Shown: one piece after another, positions 52,827 to 64,000 of the stretch
Layout: each line of letters opens with the position of its first letter
How positions within the stretch are numbered: position 1 is the stretch's first letter
NCBI GenBank assembly: GCA_026419785.1
Contig: JAODTK010005567.1
Span: 124,001-188,000, forward strand
Reading direction: 5' to 3'
DNA: 64,000 bases
Source: Sclerodactyla briareus
Lineage: Eukaryota > Echinodermata > Holothuroidea > Dendrochirotida > Sclerodactylidae
Translations under genes and position numbers: made by a program
The notes under the pieces: generated by a model
Databases searched by the model: none
Told to the model about the DNA's origin: nothing
The model's input: the letters and a program-made list of their open reading frames with translations, nothing else

Positions 52827-52922
52827 ACCCATTTCCGAGTGCCGCGGAGCCATAATCAGAACAAGTCCGGTGTTCCCGATTAACAAAATAGTTATCAGGA
52901 AGGCAATTCCCGGGGTCGGCAT
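52827..52922 (-). other. Possible GPCR exon fragment: TM1
   Basis: The minus strand reads GIAFLITILLIGNTGLVLIM followed by HSEM. The I-G-N-x-x-L-V-L-I-M pattern with a His-x-x-Met end is the usual TM1 and first intracellular loop of class A receptors. Right after HSEM the DNA reads GGTACAT, which could be a splice donor, and the rest of the receptor is not found nearby. The Met at 52922 could be a start. A chance hydrophobic frame is the alternative. Confidence 0.3.
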
Positions 52923-53141
52923 CTCTTGATTATTTCTCCATTCTCGATCTCCAAATATTATGCGATAAATAATTGCTAAAAACCCGAGACGATTTATTTT
53001 GCGATCCGATACACGGCAATTGTGCGGATAGCATAGAGAAATATGAGACATGGACCAACAAATTCAGCAACATATCATACACAGCCCATGATGCTAGCGT
53101 CCCATGGTCACAATCAATCAAGACCGTGATTTCTCACAGGT

Positions 53142-53170
53142 CCCCCTTCCCCCCCCCCCCCCCGCCCCCC
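53142..53170. repeat. C tract
   Basis: Interrupted run of C (breaks at about 53147-53148 and 53164). Confidence 0.9.
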
Positions 53171-54568
53171 TCATTTCCCACTTCGAATTCCTTCACCCAC
53201 AGCCGCTTCTCGTACACGACTTGGCTATCGGGCCCAATCCACACTTCTATTTCCCGCCTTCATTCAGATACAATTCACCTCTTCCGGAACATGAACCAAT
53301 ATATCAGGCCTGTCTTAGCTCATGATTGATAAATTTTAATTCTCTCGCTACTGTTTGTGGGAGTCATCACGTTTCAATCATGTTCATCTCACTTAATGTC
53401 CAATATCGCTCGAAAGTAAACAGTCCATTAATATAGCGTACATAGGGATACCAGTGTCATTGACTGATATATTGGATCTGGATTTATTTTCGTTGCTGCA
53501 ACGCGCACTCAATCCATGTCTCCACATATAGAGAACTGATGCTATAATATTACGTGCGAAGAATATATAGTGCATTCGATGAACTGCAACCAAGATTCTT
53601 GTGTACAAGACTAATGAAAGTAACCACCTTTGGGGTGCCGCGAATGGATTGGGCGCAATTGTATACATTCAGTATGAACCTGTTATATTTTCTTTCATTT
53701 ATTTTCTGTCTATTTTCATCTGGGATCCCATCCAGTGACCGTGTATTAGGACAGTAAGCCTGCTAACTCCCAAGCCGCCGGCACCCGAAAATTCACTGGT
53801 CAGAGTATGGTAATATGGAGACGCATGATGGGTGGTGATACTTTGTGAAAACTTGCTCCGGGCTCAGAGGAATAGCAGTGTGTCACATCGAGTGTAGGCA
53901 GGTAGGGCCTTAGGGCTCTCCAAGCGCCTTCATTTCAAGAGAATTATTAGAGAATTATGGCTGGGCATAAGGATTTTATGTATTAATTATGAAATTATGA
54001 GCTTATTCCGATTGATTTTCAATGTTGGGGTTTAAAAAAGGCTATGTTTCGGTCGAAAAAAGGGCGGTTGGGCATCCGACTGACCTATTTTCAGGGGTTC
54101 TAGTATATAGAACAATGATCCATCCGCCCTACCGTTAAAATATTACTTATTCCATATCAATGTTGAAAGTGTAATCCCTGTAGAATTTAGTTTCCTTAAA
54201 CTGCCCTAATCACACTTTCGAACACACTGGTCTATTATCAACTGCGTTCAATGGACAGGTAGCAATATTTGGTATCGGGGAAAAACCGAGATTCAATGCA
54301 TATATTATGCAGATTATGGAGCCGCCACTTTGTTGTTCATGAGTGTCTTCCTGTTGGAAAATGCCTAAACACACCGCACAAGCTGTAAACTTGGCTCAAT
54401 TAGCCCCAACCGTTCTACTTACCTGAAAAAAGGTATGACACTTCATATTACATATACCAGTATACCCATACAATTACAAGGCCCATGCCTCATTAGTATA
54501 GGGTTTGGGCCTAACAATGTTAGGCTAGTCCTAATCTAGGCCTAGGCTTGTCTTTTTATCTTTACTTT
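53171..54568. other. no recognisable gene
   Basis: AGGCCTA-type words near 54480-54560. No coding feature supported. Confidence 0.4.
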
Positions 54569-54646
54569 TCACTTCGGCGGGTCCTCATTCTCGAAGAGCA
54601 CGGAACATTCTTCCGCTTTGTCAAAGGGCCGTGGGTCAGTAGCCAT
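54569..54646 (-). CDS. Possible first coding exon, 25 residues
   Basis: A minus-strand ATG in a good context (AAAAATGGCT) opens a short frame of biased, GC-richer codons encoding MATDPRPFDKAEECSVLFEN and five more residues. The sequence CCGAAGTGAAAAG at the end could be a splice donor (GTGAAA) before the TGA. The peptide is hydrophilic and acidic with no known motif. No downstream exon could be linked. Short length makes this speculative. Confidence 0.2.
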   Translation of the reverse strand: MATDPRPFDKAEECSVLFENEDPPK

Positions 54647-55960
54647 TTTTCAATGTCCTCATGACACTTGGGCTGGGGCTTTGAGGGGATCACTATGAAT
54701 ATTCAGGGGGGGAGAGGGAAAGGGGCTATTTGAAACATGCAATGACACGAAGGACTATGGAAAACAAGGCGTAATAAATCAGAGAGACTCTGGTTGGTGA
54801 AGTGCTGAGGGGGGAAAAAAAAAAAAGGAAAGGGGAAAGGTAAGGACAAAACAGTTACTTGGGGGGGTGGAGGGGACATGATTATGCGAGTTTGTCACCT
54901 ACATGAAGTAGCTCGAAGAACACACTGCAAATCTATCATCAGACTCAACGGATTCTGGAGTACCAAAAGGCCCCTTTTTACTCAACTTGGATGGGGAATT
55001 TTGCAGTTTTCGTGTACTTCATGAATGTCCTTACCAAAAGGCCTGAAATGGCCAGGGAAGGTTTCCAACAGTACACTTCATTACAATGCAACAGGGGCCT
55101 GTCATTTTTCGTTTTCCCAGATAATCTGTGTTTTTAATTCGAAACATCCACTTTCGTCATTTTTTAACTTTTGACTTTAGACTCCCGGAACAAAGTAATT
55201 GTACCTCCTGTGGGTGCTTGGTCATTCTATGAAAGCCCTGTGTCTTAGCTGCATTGTTGACTTGAATGCCCGGTGGGGGGTCCGGATGCGATAATATATT
55301 TGCCTTTTTTCACAGACGGGAACCGCCAGTGGTACAGAGCTTACCAATGGTCCCACTTTTATTCTCTACAACATATGTACGACCCTAAAAATCCAACAGG
55401 TAGCAAATACATGTTTTACTATTAATTCGGAAAAACAATTACCCTTGAAGAATGTAAGTGTGTCGTTTTCCGTCTTTCTAGTTGAAGAGATCCTCACACT
55501 CAACTTTCATGTTGTCACCGATACGAGTGACAACAGTTCATTCGTTCATGCGCCATCTGATTTGTAGAAAATAGATTTCTCCAGCTAGCTTTGGCTCGAT
55601 CATTTCATACCAGTGATTTGATAAGTACTGGGAACTTACTGTCGAACTGCGTAAGTGGCCTACTTACACCTTAAACCACTTCTTGTAGCTTCGCTTTTGA
55701 CTTCAATAAAAAATTTCGAAACTGAATTATGAAAAAGTGAAAAATTCAGTCTTCCATCGCCCATATTTTTAAGAAAACACTGGCCGAATTTGGGCCCATA
55801 ATAACGATAATATTTTTTGCTCGACTGGCAATAAAACAGTTTGTATTTCATTTCTTTTGCCGATTTTGAATTATTGGGAATTATCGTTGGTAAATACCAA
55901 CAAAACATAGGTGGGTTGGGTAAACAATGCGAAATTTAGAAAAAATGTTGGCGTTGTTAA
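54647..55960. other. no recognisable gene; purine-rich patch
   Basis: G/A-rich stretch at 54700-54880. Nothing else supported. Confidence 0.4.
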
Positions 55961-55964
55961 ACTA

Positions 55965-56060
55965 TCCAGCCTGGGCAAAATTTGACCATGTCCGGCCACT
56001 CCAAAGTGGTAAATTTGGTAGTATAAAAACCATCAAAGATCACACAAAACAGACCAACAC
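55965..56060. repeat. Dispersed repeat, inverted match to 43.0 kb
   Basis: Partner of 43005-43100. CCATGTCCGGCCACTCCAAA here is the complement of the block at about 43049-43070. Confidence 0.55.
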
Positions 56061-56309
56061 ATTAGGACACTAAGTAAGATAACCCCTTCGCGATGCCCGA
56101 ATCTGGGTAAACCGGGAAATCCCATTACCATGAGTACCCCGACTATTGGGTAGCGTTCAGTAGTCATTTCTTCACCACCCTGATTTTTACCATAACAATC
56201 GTTGCTATGGCAACTCAGGCAACAGTTAATATAGGTGGAGACGCCACATATTTATTCCGAAGAACCTCTAGAGAAATTCCGTTGGCTCCTCGCGAGTTTA
56301 GGGTTTTCA

Positions 56310-56400
56310 GCTGGTCGAGTAAGCATCTCCACAGTCATCATGTCTCTCCCGTCCGTTCGTTCGTTCATTTGTTCGGTTCGTTCGTCCGATCTGGTCGACA
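56310..56400. repeat. (TTCG)n-type repeat family, copy 1
   Basis: GTCATCATGTCTCTC followed by CCGTCCGTTCGTTCG-type repeats. The complement of 59365-59465 shows the same order (GTCATCATGTCTCTC then CGTCCG and GTTCG repeats), so the two belong to one dispersed family in opposite orientation. Confidence 0.65.
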
Positions 56401-56460
56401 CATTCACTCATAACGTTCAAACCGTACATGCGATCAGGTTGAACTGCGTGGGTGGATAAG

Positions 56461-57109
56461 CATACCACTGGCTAGGCTGAGTTTGCCATTTCTGTTCTGT
56501 ATAATGTGATTCAGATTCTATTAAATCCAATATTCAGCCCCTGATTAGCCTTTTAACAGCCATTCCCAACTAAATCTCTGTGAGAGAGGTCTGTGTACAG
56601 GCACTCTTATCCGTCTGCCGAGCAGTCCTGCAGATAGGGGGAAATGTTCGGTTCATCGTCAGCTCAAGATAAGCTACATACTGTGAGCGTAGCATAGCCT
56701 GCACTGAGCACTGACTTTATTCTGATAATATAACTCAAAGGTCTGAGTGTTTCCACATAACCACAGATTTGTATTGTGATTATCTGAAATTTTCCCAATG
56801 TTAATATTATCAAACCTTAGATGCTATAGGTTGAAAGTTGGAAATAAGGAGTCAACAACTATTGGGCTAAAATTTCGAATGTCATTGAGCGGGTCAATGT
56901 CGAAGGTCATTGAGGTCAGATTGCTCTGGAATTTCATAGCATTCAAACCGATATTGCTATTTAGGTTAAGGTTGGATATGTTTCACATTCCAGTAGGCAA
57001 AAATGCGGCACCATTTAAAGGTCATCCGTCATGTGAGTTGCAATTACCTAATTGTCATATCCTTTCAAACCGGCCGTCCAGGTGAATTTTCCCCCGCAGC
57101 TAACGATAC
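56461..57109. other. no recognisable gene
   Basis: A 95-residue plus frame (56798-57085) has no motif. Nothing supported. Confidence 0.4.
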
Positions 57110-58340
57110 GTATCCGAATTCGTCGCATCGTTAGAATTAAGAATACTGAGCGATTGTTTCGACTTTAATCCTGTCATTTTTTTTCCCTCTTTTTAACAAA
57201 GTGACATTAGGAAGGGGAAACCCATAATTGCCTAAACCAAAGGCAACCCCCAACCCCCGCAACAATAAACAAAAAAGAGAGAGATCCCCTGTTGATCTCC
57301 CTCTTGAACCGCTGGAGGTCAAAATCAGGAGGAAAACATCCCAAGGAAGCTTAATTCCCGGCCGCGAAGTGCGATAAAAAGGGAGCGAGCATAGGTTTTT
57401 GTGCGATGACGTGGAAGATGTAACCGAAACGGGTATTGGAAGAAGAAGAAGAGTGAGTATTGCGAGTAACCTCGAGTGAAGGAAAAAAAAAAAAAAAAAA
57501 GGGTGAAGAGTGAAGCACAGAAGAACATTGACCCTGGGAAGAACGGTACAGGACGCCTATAGATGATACAGATCTTCGATGGGATATAGACTGAAGTGAG
57601 GAAGTGAGATGCTCATCGTTGATGAGACGAATGGACTTTCTCTGAATACGATCAACGACACTGAGAGAGGATGGCTGAGCCCCACCCCAAATATTGCAAC
57701 CATTTCCCTTAGGAGCGAATTTTGGGCTTTGTACAGCAGAAGTGCTGTGGTGCGGTGAAGTATTTCCTTGCGCGACATAATAAGGCCCCACTTTCTAGAA
57801 GCATTAGTAGCGATAGGCCTTGATATGAGAGTTCCAGGACAGTGGTTGGCTGGTTTCCATACCAAGAATATTAAGAGAGGTAGACTGAGGGAGGATCTAG
57901 TCAGCCGTGAAAATAGTTGGTGCATCAAAAACACGACTGCCGACCAGAAATAAGCAAGTTCTGAGTTTTAGATTGTTGAAGGTAATCCGATTAGCGGACA
58001 AGTGCCCATTTCAAATAAATGAGATCATTGTTCCAGTCAGCTGATTGGCAACTAGGGAACGTTTGTAGACAAACTCGTTCCGCTTCTGGGGACGAGGACC
58101 AGCACAGAGAGTGGTGAGGGTAGAATCATCAAGCACATGAAGTGAATACCATAGAAGGTAGAGCTAAGAAGATCAATGATACCAATGAGGACGATGGGTA
58201 GGGAGATAAAACACAACACTTGAGGATACGCATTGATCAGTAATGTCCTCGGAGAGACGAACCGTTAAGAAAATGGCAGTCCACGAGGTTATAAGGGGGC
58301 TAAGCCCATAGAAGTAATTTGGCAAGGAGTCCGGCGTGCC
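57110..58340 (-). mobile_element. Jockey-like LINE, 3' part of RT and tail
   Basis: Minus strand, read from high to low coordinates with frame changes: relics of the RT palm near 58250 to 58100 (INAYPQVLC, then IIDLLSSTFYGIHF), LSANRITFNNLKLRT near 58000, the SWNSHIKAYRY block near 57830, GNGCNIWGG at about 57695, DRIQRKSIRLINDEHLTSSLQ near 57655-57600 and LPRHRTKTYARS near 57420-57385. The combination IQRK-IRLI and FPRTA/LFIALRGREL-type endings is typical of Jockey-group C-termini. A run of A at 57482-57500 lies inside the coding region. Motif C is not intact. This family differs from both LINEs at 10-14 kb. Confidence 0.75.
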
Positions 58341-59364
58341 AAATCTACTGTCATGAACATCTCGCCTGTTTATTCAGTGTTTATTTGCTGATGAAAGTTT
58401 ACCATAGCCCTTTATTTCATTTTCGGGGACTTATATTTGACCTCTGTTAAGAAAAACATAAAAAGAAAATACACGTTTTGTCCATTCTGTCTGTTTGAAA
58501 TGTAGTGACTCTGAAAGCCATCTCGGTGTTGGTTAACGATGATGCTCCGCAGTGAAGGCACCTGCCGCTGTTGAAGAGGGCGGAGAGAGGGAGATGCTGT
58601 TGGTAATGTTATGCGGGGGTGTGCTCTTGCGCAGTAGCCGACGTCCGTGAGTGCACAAGTGCAAGTCGGAAAGTCTTGGTAGCTGCGGACAGTCAAAATT
58701 CCGTGGCAAAAATACAATGCATGTGTCGCTTAATTATTCATTGTGTGTTCACATTTAAACTGACCTCCCTGACTCTGTCATAACATGGAATGATTGGAAC
58801 ATGTTCTACCACATTGGCTAAATTTGCTATCAGTGCCCATTCCTACGCCTGTGGCAGTGAACAGCGAAACACAATTCCCACAGAAATGATATCTGACAGT
58901 TGACATAATAGTTAAGTTCGCACCACTCCACAAGTACCATTAAACCGCATTTAGGGGTGTGTGGGGCGAAGCACCCACTTCTAGGTCAGCCTTAGAAAAT
59001 GTGGGACGAGAGTAATGTAAACAAATATGGGAGGGCAGGGGCTTAAGTGAAACTTCGGGGACAAGATGTGATGAAAGACATCCTCTCCCCCTGGACAAGA
59101 GGTTTTATTGTCAACTATTTGAAGAACAGGGACCTTCTGAAGATAAGGTAACACTGCTCAGCGAGGTGGAGTAATGTTTAACACCAATTGTATGGCAGTA
59201 GGAGGGCTCAAATGAAAGTTGGAAATTGGGGTAATTAATTGCAATTAATTAGAATCAATAACCTATGCGAAACATAAGAATGTACAAAGGCTACTAGTAC
59301 AAGCTTCACTCACGCCCCCAAGTTTCCACCTGTCGCATTAGGGTTTCGAAGTTTATGAAATGAA
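58341..59364. other. no recognisable gene
   Basis: A 101-residue minus frame (58412-58717) has no motif. Nothing supported. Confidence 0.4.
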
Positions 59365-59465
59365 CGTGACGACAGAAGGACGAACGAACGGACGAACGAC
59401 GAACGACGATGACGGACGAAGAGAGACATGATGACTTTGTAGAGCTGCTCTCCCGCAGCTCAACA
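59365..59465. repeat. (CGAA)n-type repeat family, copy 2
   Basis: GGACGAACGAACGGACGAACG repeats followed by GAGAGACATGATGAC; opposite-strand partner of 56310-56400. Confidence 0.65.
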
Positions 59466-60259
59466 TGTGTGCTCGGCCTCCTGTATATAGTGAACCAGGC
59501 GGGGTAAGTGGTGGTGGGGATAGGCAGGCTGAGGGTAATCGTATCGGTAGAAAAGTAGAGAGTACAAATATTAACTAACTACAAATGGAGCTGAGGAGAA
59601 AACAATCGCGACAGGAAGGATATACGACCATTCGTGTTGGGTTGGGAATAAGTTGCATTGTACATGCATCAATGAAAATTGTTATGTCTTCGACCGGACT
59701 CCCTCGTCCGCCTTCACCACACTATGACAACCAATGAAACATATTGTTTTATACCGAACTGTCCTGCCTCCTGCCGCAGTGATAGTTAAACCCATCAGCA
59801 CACATCACACAAGGGATCCCACCATTATTATGTAGGAATTTCAACATAACCACGAATATACAATACGGGCCACCAACACACGCGCATAACACAACACCGT
59901 CTTGGATTATAGTAGGCCACCTTTTTCTCTTCTTTCTTCCTTCTGCCTTTTGTATGGTGCCACTGGTAATTTGAATAGGATCGAATAAAATGAATTGTTT
60001 AATTTTAGTTTGACTGCTTGTGCTGTTGGAATCATTATATTTATTTTTTTTTCCCCTTTTTCAGAATAATTTTTTGCTGACCGTGCGTAATATGCTTTCC
60101 CTGATCTTCCTGTTAGGAATGGATATAGAATGACAAAACACTTTTCAATGTTGGTTAATGGGGTCGATACAATATAAGTAACCCTCCGAATGCCGCAACA
60201 AAAATTACAACACAATGTACAGTATGGTTTAGTCTGTTCCCTACACCTACCGCCACCCA
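59466..60259. other. no recognisable gene
   Basis: A 125-residue minus frame at 59907-60284 has Cys-rich text but no known motif. Confidence 0.35.
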
Positions 60260-60720
60260 CACAAAAGTTTTGAAACGTTTTCAAACAGCTTTAGAGAATA
60301 AATATGTTTCGCAAATGTTTCTGAAAAAGGTTTTTGTTGCGCAACATGAATGTGCAAAAACGTTTATGAAACGTTCCCAAAACGTTTTGAGAAATGCGTT
60401 AGAACATTTTTGTTTTTTTTGATATTTCTTGAGTAACAGGCGGGACCAATGAAGGGCCGAGGCGATAAATGCTATACAAACTCCGACATCACTAGCTTCA
60501 ACCTAAACCGTTTTGGAGTACTGTTTTGGTCGCTAAGGTTTGATGGAGCAATTTTTTTATTAAAAAGTTTCCAAAAACGTTTTGTAAAAAAACGTTTAAT
60601 AAAACCATTTCCTCCTAACAGCATATGTTACTCAACAAACAACATTTTCAACAAAAACCACAAAACCTTTTTGTTTGTTGAAAATGTTTTTGAAACCCGT
60701 TGCTTGTTGTTTGTAGGGTC
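60260..60720. repeat. Region with repeated AACGTT palindromes
   Basis: AACGTT occurs in varied A/T context at about 60275, 60358, 60372, 60380, 60577 and 60592, with near-variants such as AATGTTT and AACCGTTTT between them. The stretch looks like a decayed AACGTT-rich interspersed repeat. Confidence 0.55.
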
Positions 60721-61246
60721 CTCACTTCTACAGAGGTACGAGTATCCTATTACGTACGTCTTTTTCCGGTGCCCTGTGAGTATCTTACCAACCATGGTTC
60801 GACGACGAGACAACACTGTCACAGTTCTGGAGTACTAAAATATCCCCAGTATCCTTGTTGTACACGCATTCCCCAACAGTTGTCAGAATTCAAGTGACAA
60901 AACTGCCCCCAATTCAGAAACGATCAAAAACATAAAACCAAACAGTGCAAGATCAGATCGTCAATCACTATCATATTTACATCACTCCATACACTATACT
61001 CTTAAGCCATGTGGCTATAACTTCTCTAATGTTAATTATTGATGACAATATTAGAGCATTCGGTCTTTGGTCCACAAGAGACAGGGGAAAGGGGCAACCC
61101 ACAGCAATGCAGAATGATACAGATCCATCGATCAGTCAATGACTTATGTATTCTTCAAGTATGATTCTTATGACAGACTCGTTTTACTTTACCAGACTTT
61201 CATTTCGCATATCATTGGCACATAGGTGAAATTGAACTCGATAACT
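60721..61246. other. no recognisable gene
   Basis: Nothing supported. Confidence 0.4.
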
Positions 61247-61590
61247 CAACTATGCTGTGATTCTTGCCGAAAGTACGACTTTCAATTTCAAGATCACCTA
61301 AAATCTGAATCTTTATTCTAAGCACAAAGTAGCAGAATAATTAAACTTACCAACACACATCAACATGTTTGAGTTTTGCTGGTCGAGTTTTGTCCTCAAT
61401 TAACACGTCCCCTTAGTGATTATGCTTAGTGATCCTTGCCGAAAAGAGACTTTCAAGATCACCTAAAATCTGATATTTATTCTAAGCAGCCAAGTAAGCA
61501 GAATATTAAAACTTACCAACTCAACATGTTTGAATTGGTGCTGTCGAGTTGTGTCTCAAGTAACACGTCCCATCTTTGGTCATTAACCCA
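61247..61590. repeat. Tandem dimer, period about 172 bp
   Basis: Unit 1 (61247-61418) and unit 2 (61419-61590) share CTTGCCGAAA, TTCAAGATCACCTAAAATCTG, AAGTA(A)GCAGAAT, AACATGTTTGA and TCAA(T/G)TAACACGTCCC. The core also occurs once at 7905-7995. The frame reading DFQDHLKS is conserved in all three. Confidence 0.85.
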
Positions 61591-64000
61591 CGTGAAAAAT
61601 ATCCCTTGTGCCTTTAATCCATACTTCCCCATCCCTAAGAGATAGGGGTTCAATCTGGCCTTATGTGGTCCTGAGCTATCAAATACACGTTGGATATCAT
61701 ATGTTTATTAAAACAACTTAGGTAAAAACAAAAAACTATTAACAAGTAATGATATTCAATGTCCAAAAGCATGCCCTTAATTGAGTGGGCGCCAGATGAT
61801 TTTTGCCTTTTTTTTACTCTTCTCCTTTTTTCTCGCTTTTCAAAAACCTTGCTGTAATCATTTTGAGACTTTCCAAGGATTTTACATCCTAAGTAAAACG
61901 TAGGAATTTTCACGGGTCGTCCGAAAGTCCACACCCAACTTATTTTGGTCAAGTTTTCATGTAACCATGCCATTATTACACTGATCCATCCATCCCTACC
62001 CGTTATCTGATTGCTTAATTCCTATAGTTTAGTGTTTACACTTTTGAACAATGCATTGCATAGTAGTGCTGGATCCCACCATCCCATTCTGCTATTTTGA
62101 GTTAATGTGACTTGACTCTCCATCTCTAATATTTGTTTTTAAAAATGCAGAGCAACTTAACATTATTTTTCATTCCCCCCAAATATCTGAAAAATGACCA
62201 ATACTTTAGTTTTGCTCACCCTCACAAAGTTATCAAGAAATTTAGTGGGGGCTATACCACGAGAGCAGAATGAATCAGTGAACTTCGGGAGAGACTTGAC
62301 GTGCGGTTTGTGTTCTTGGCTAGGCAGGTGATAACAAAAACCCACAGTAGTGCCCGGCTATAGAGACAACCGTCATAAAGGATTTATGCGAACTGGTTTG
62401 ATGCCTTGCAATTTTTTAATAAAGTAGATACTGGTGATATCGTGTGATTAGAAGTGTTCAAGTCGTCCCGTCATGGATAATGGTTTTACAACGTCAGTCG
62501 GTTTGCTTGGCAACGCTATTCGATAGTCTGTTTAAAAACGGAACTAAGAGTAAATGTCAATGTTCATCAACGTCCGGTTAGTATCTCTTGCGCCTTCGGT
62601 TTCATGAAATTGTTGTCTCTCGATGAATGGGATCCCCCAGTAATCCGTGAAGGTGAAACATCACTATTATTTCATTTTCTTAAGTTTATTGTAACTTGAA
62701 CGGTTTGCCTTCGTTATTCATTGATTCTCTCATACGTTTCACGTGCACAAAATATTAATTGAAGAACGAAATGCGTGTCACTCCGTCGGATATTTAGAAG
62801 GAAACAATTATCCATCTGTGGAAAGTATGGAGAGAAGGCAGCAGTCATCTGCTACCTGCCCAACATAGACTACTAATCTTTGGAATGACCCTTCCATTCA
62901 AATTAATTGAAATATACATGACATGACTCACGACACATACCATCCTGATCTTCGGACTCACTGTCTAGGGATACCCACAGTCCGTTAAATCGAACCACGG
63001 CTGGCCGGCTGAGCCGACGGGTGACCGCAGGATATCCGGATTGGAAACAGGATATCTGGATTGGAACGGTCCCGCTATTATTTCGTCGTCATACATGAAA
63101 TTATTCCAAAACCTCTCTACATATTGAACCTACAAATAATTCCCACAAGCCATTGGTGTTTTCGTCACAGTACTGCTAACCCAGGTACCTTCAAGGCTGT
63201 GATGAATGTTCTACGGCTGACCTTCACAGCACCTTCTTTCACTGTGCTAATAAGAGTAGCTCGTTTCCTATTTTGTGCGGATTACCCCGCAGAATAACTC
63301 ACTGAATAATCCGTAGAGGTCGAAGGTGACCCAGCCCGCCGAGCCTATAATACTCTTTTCGTGCAAGTTTACTGTTCTCATTTATATTCGGTGGTCATGA
63401 GTAAACAAATTGTAAAAAAGATGTGAGATCACGCTTCGAGAACATTGGGTCGCAATTGTGCATACCTTTACTGTTAAACAGACCTTAGGCTAATACTCCA
63501 ATTGTCATTCTCCGCCCGCACTGTTCGATATTGGCTCTATACCCGCCTCTGTTCATTAGATTTTACTGTTTCCTCTCTCTAAACAAACTTGTGATCAAAT
63601 GATGATCAAATATCATAAATAGGAAAAACACTTCTCAAGGTATGTTTTTAATTTGATGGTTTGAGTTGCAGAGTAATTAGGATGACACGTGACTTTGAAG
63701 GACCGAATCATGGGAGGTCAGTGAACATTCTGTCTAATTTTCAGAGCAACAACCCTAAGAAGGAGCAAACAAGGCTACTGTTGACAGTCGAGGATGAAGA
63801 TGTGACATCTCTCAACCAACTTTGTTCGAGCAAGAAACAATTAATACATAATAGTGTTTTCTCGCCAGTGTTTTTAGTACATACAAGACGAATTAAACGA
63901 AGGTCGTTTCAAACATAAATGCGAACATAAATAGGTGAGTGATTGTATGTTCAGGCAGCTACGCATGCTTGGTGGCAAATTATAAGTTTCCGTCAGTTCG
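61591..64000. other. no recognisable gene
   Basis: A short direct repeat (AGGATATC-C/T-GGATTGGAA) lies at 63029-63066. An 85-residue plus frame at 63661-63918 has protein-like composition but no motif. Nothing else supported. Confidence 0.4.

Noticed and set aside
59907-60284. 125-residue Cys-rich minus-strand frame
   Set aside because: No zinc-binding spacing or known domain, and it borders a repeat-rich stretch; likely chance.
63661-63918. 85-residue plus-strand frame at the window end
   Set aside because: Composition is protein-like, but there is no domain, no clear splice context and no linked exon.

Overview
The window is non-coding-rich eukaryotic DNA. It has no operons and almost no long open frames. 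It is full of microsatellites, tandem repeats and decayed retrotransposons: CR1/L2/Jockey-like LINEs, a Tx1-like LINE piece, a Penelope-like GIY-YIG piece, tRNA-derived SINEs and a terminal-inverted-repeat (TIR) element. This mixture, an intronless-looking rhodopsin-like receptor and many AGGCCTA-type stretches suggest an invertebrate metazoan, most likely a marine deuterostome such as an echinoderm or hemichordate. That placement is an inference from repeat style, not from a marker gene.

Layout. 0-9 kb: AT repeat, a SINE, two direct copies of a roughly 1.45 kb unknown unit, a 113-base T tract and a diverged tandem repeat of about 292 bp. 9.7-14.9 kb: one LINE (ORF1 plus reverse transcriptase) split by a second, different LINE. 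15-24 kb: AAT repeat, a dispersed repeat, a Tx1-like RT fragment, several inverted repeats (notably an overlapping one at 20.84-20.98 kb) and an 83/84-bp tandem duplication. 24.9-26.9 kb: a diverged tandem array ending in about 1.08 kb of nearly perfect (AC)n. 31.9-32.7 kb: an 822-bp TIR element with a 5-bp target duplication and hairpin motifs; a truncated inverted relative lies at 43.4-43.9 kb. 40.5-41.6 kb, minus strand: the one clearly recognisable host gene, a class A GPCR of about 370 residues carrying a stop and several frameshifts. 44-45 kb: Penelope-like fragment between AT repeats. 48.4-49.1 kb: a 355-bp tandem duplication. 52-53 kb: G and C tracts and a possible receptor TM1 exon. 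57.1-58.3 kb, minus strand: a Jockey-like LINE 3' end. 59-61.6 kb: TTCG and AACGTT repeat families and a 172-bp tandem repeat.

No set of genes here works together as a system. Nearly every recognisable coding stretch is broken by 1-2 base indels, often at homopolymers. This fits old decayed elements, an under-polished long-read assembly, or both; the sequence alone cannot separate these. I found no CRISPR array, rRNA, intact tRNA or complete multi-exon gene. The most interesting items are structural: the mutually exclusive hairpins at 20.84 kb, the hairpin-ended TIR element, the nested LINEs and the very long AC tract.
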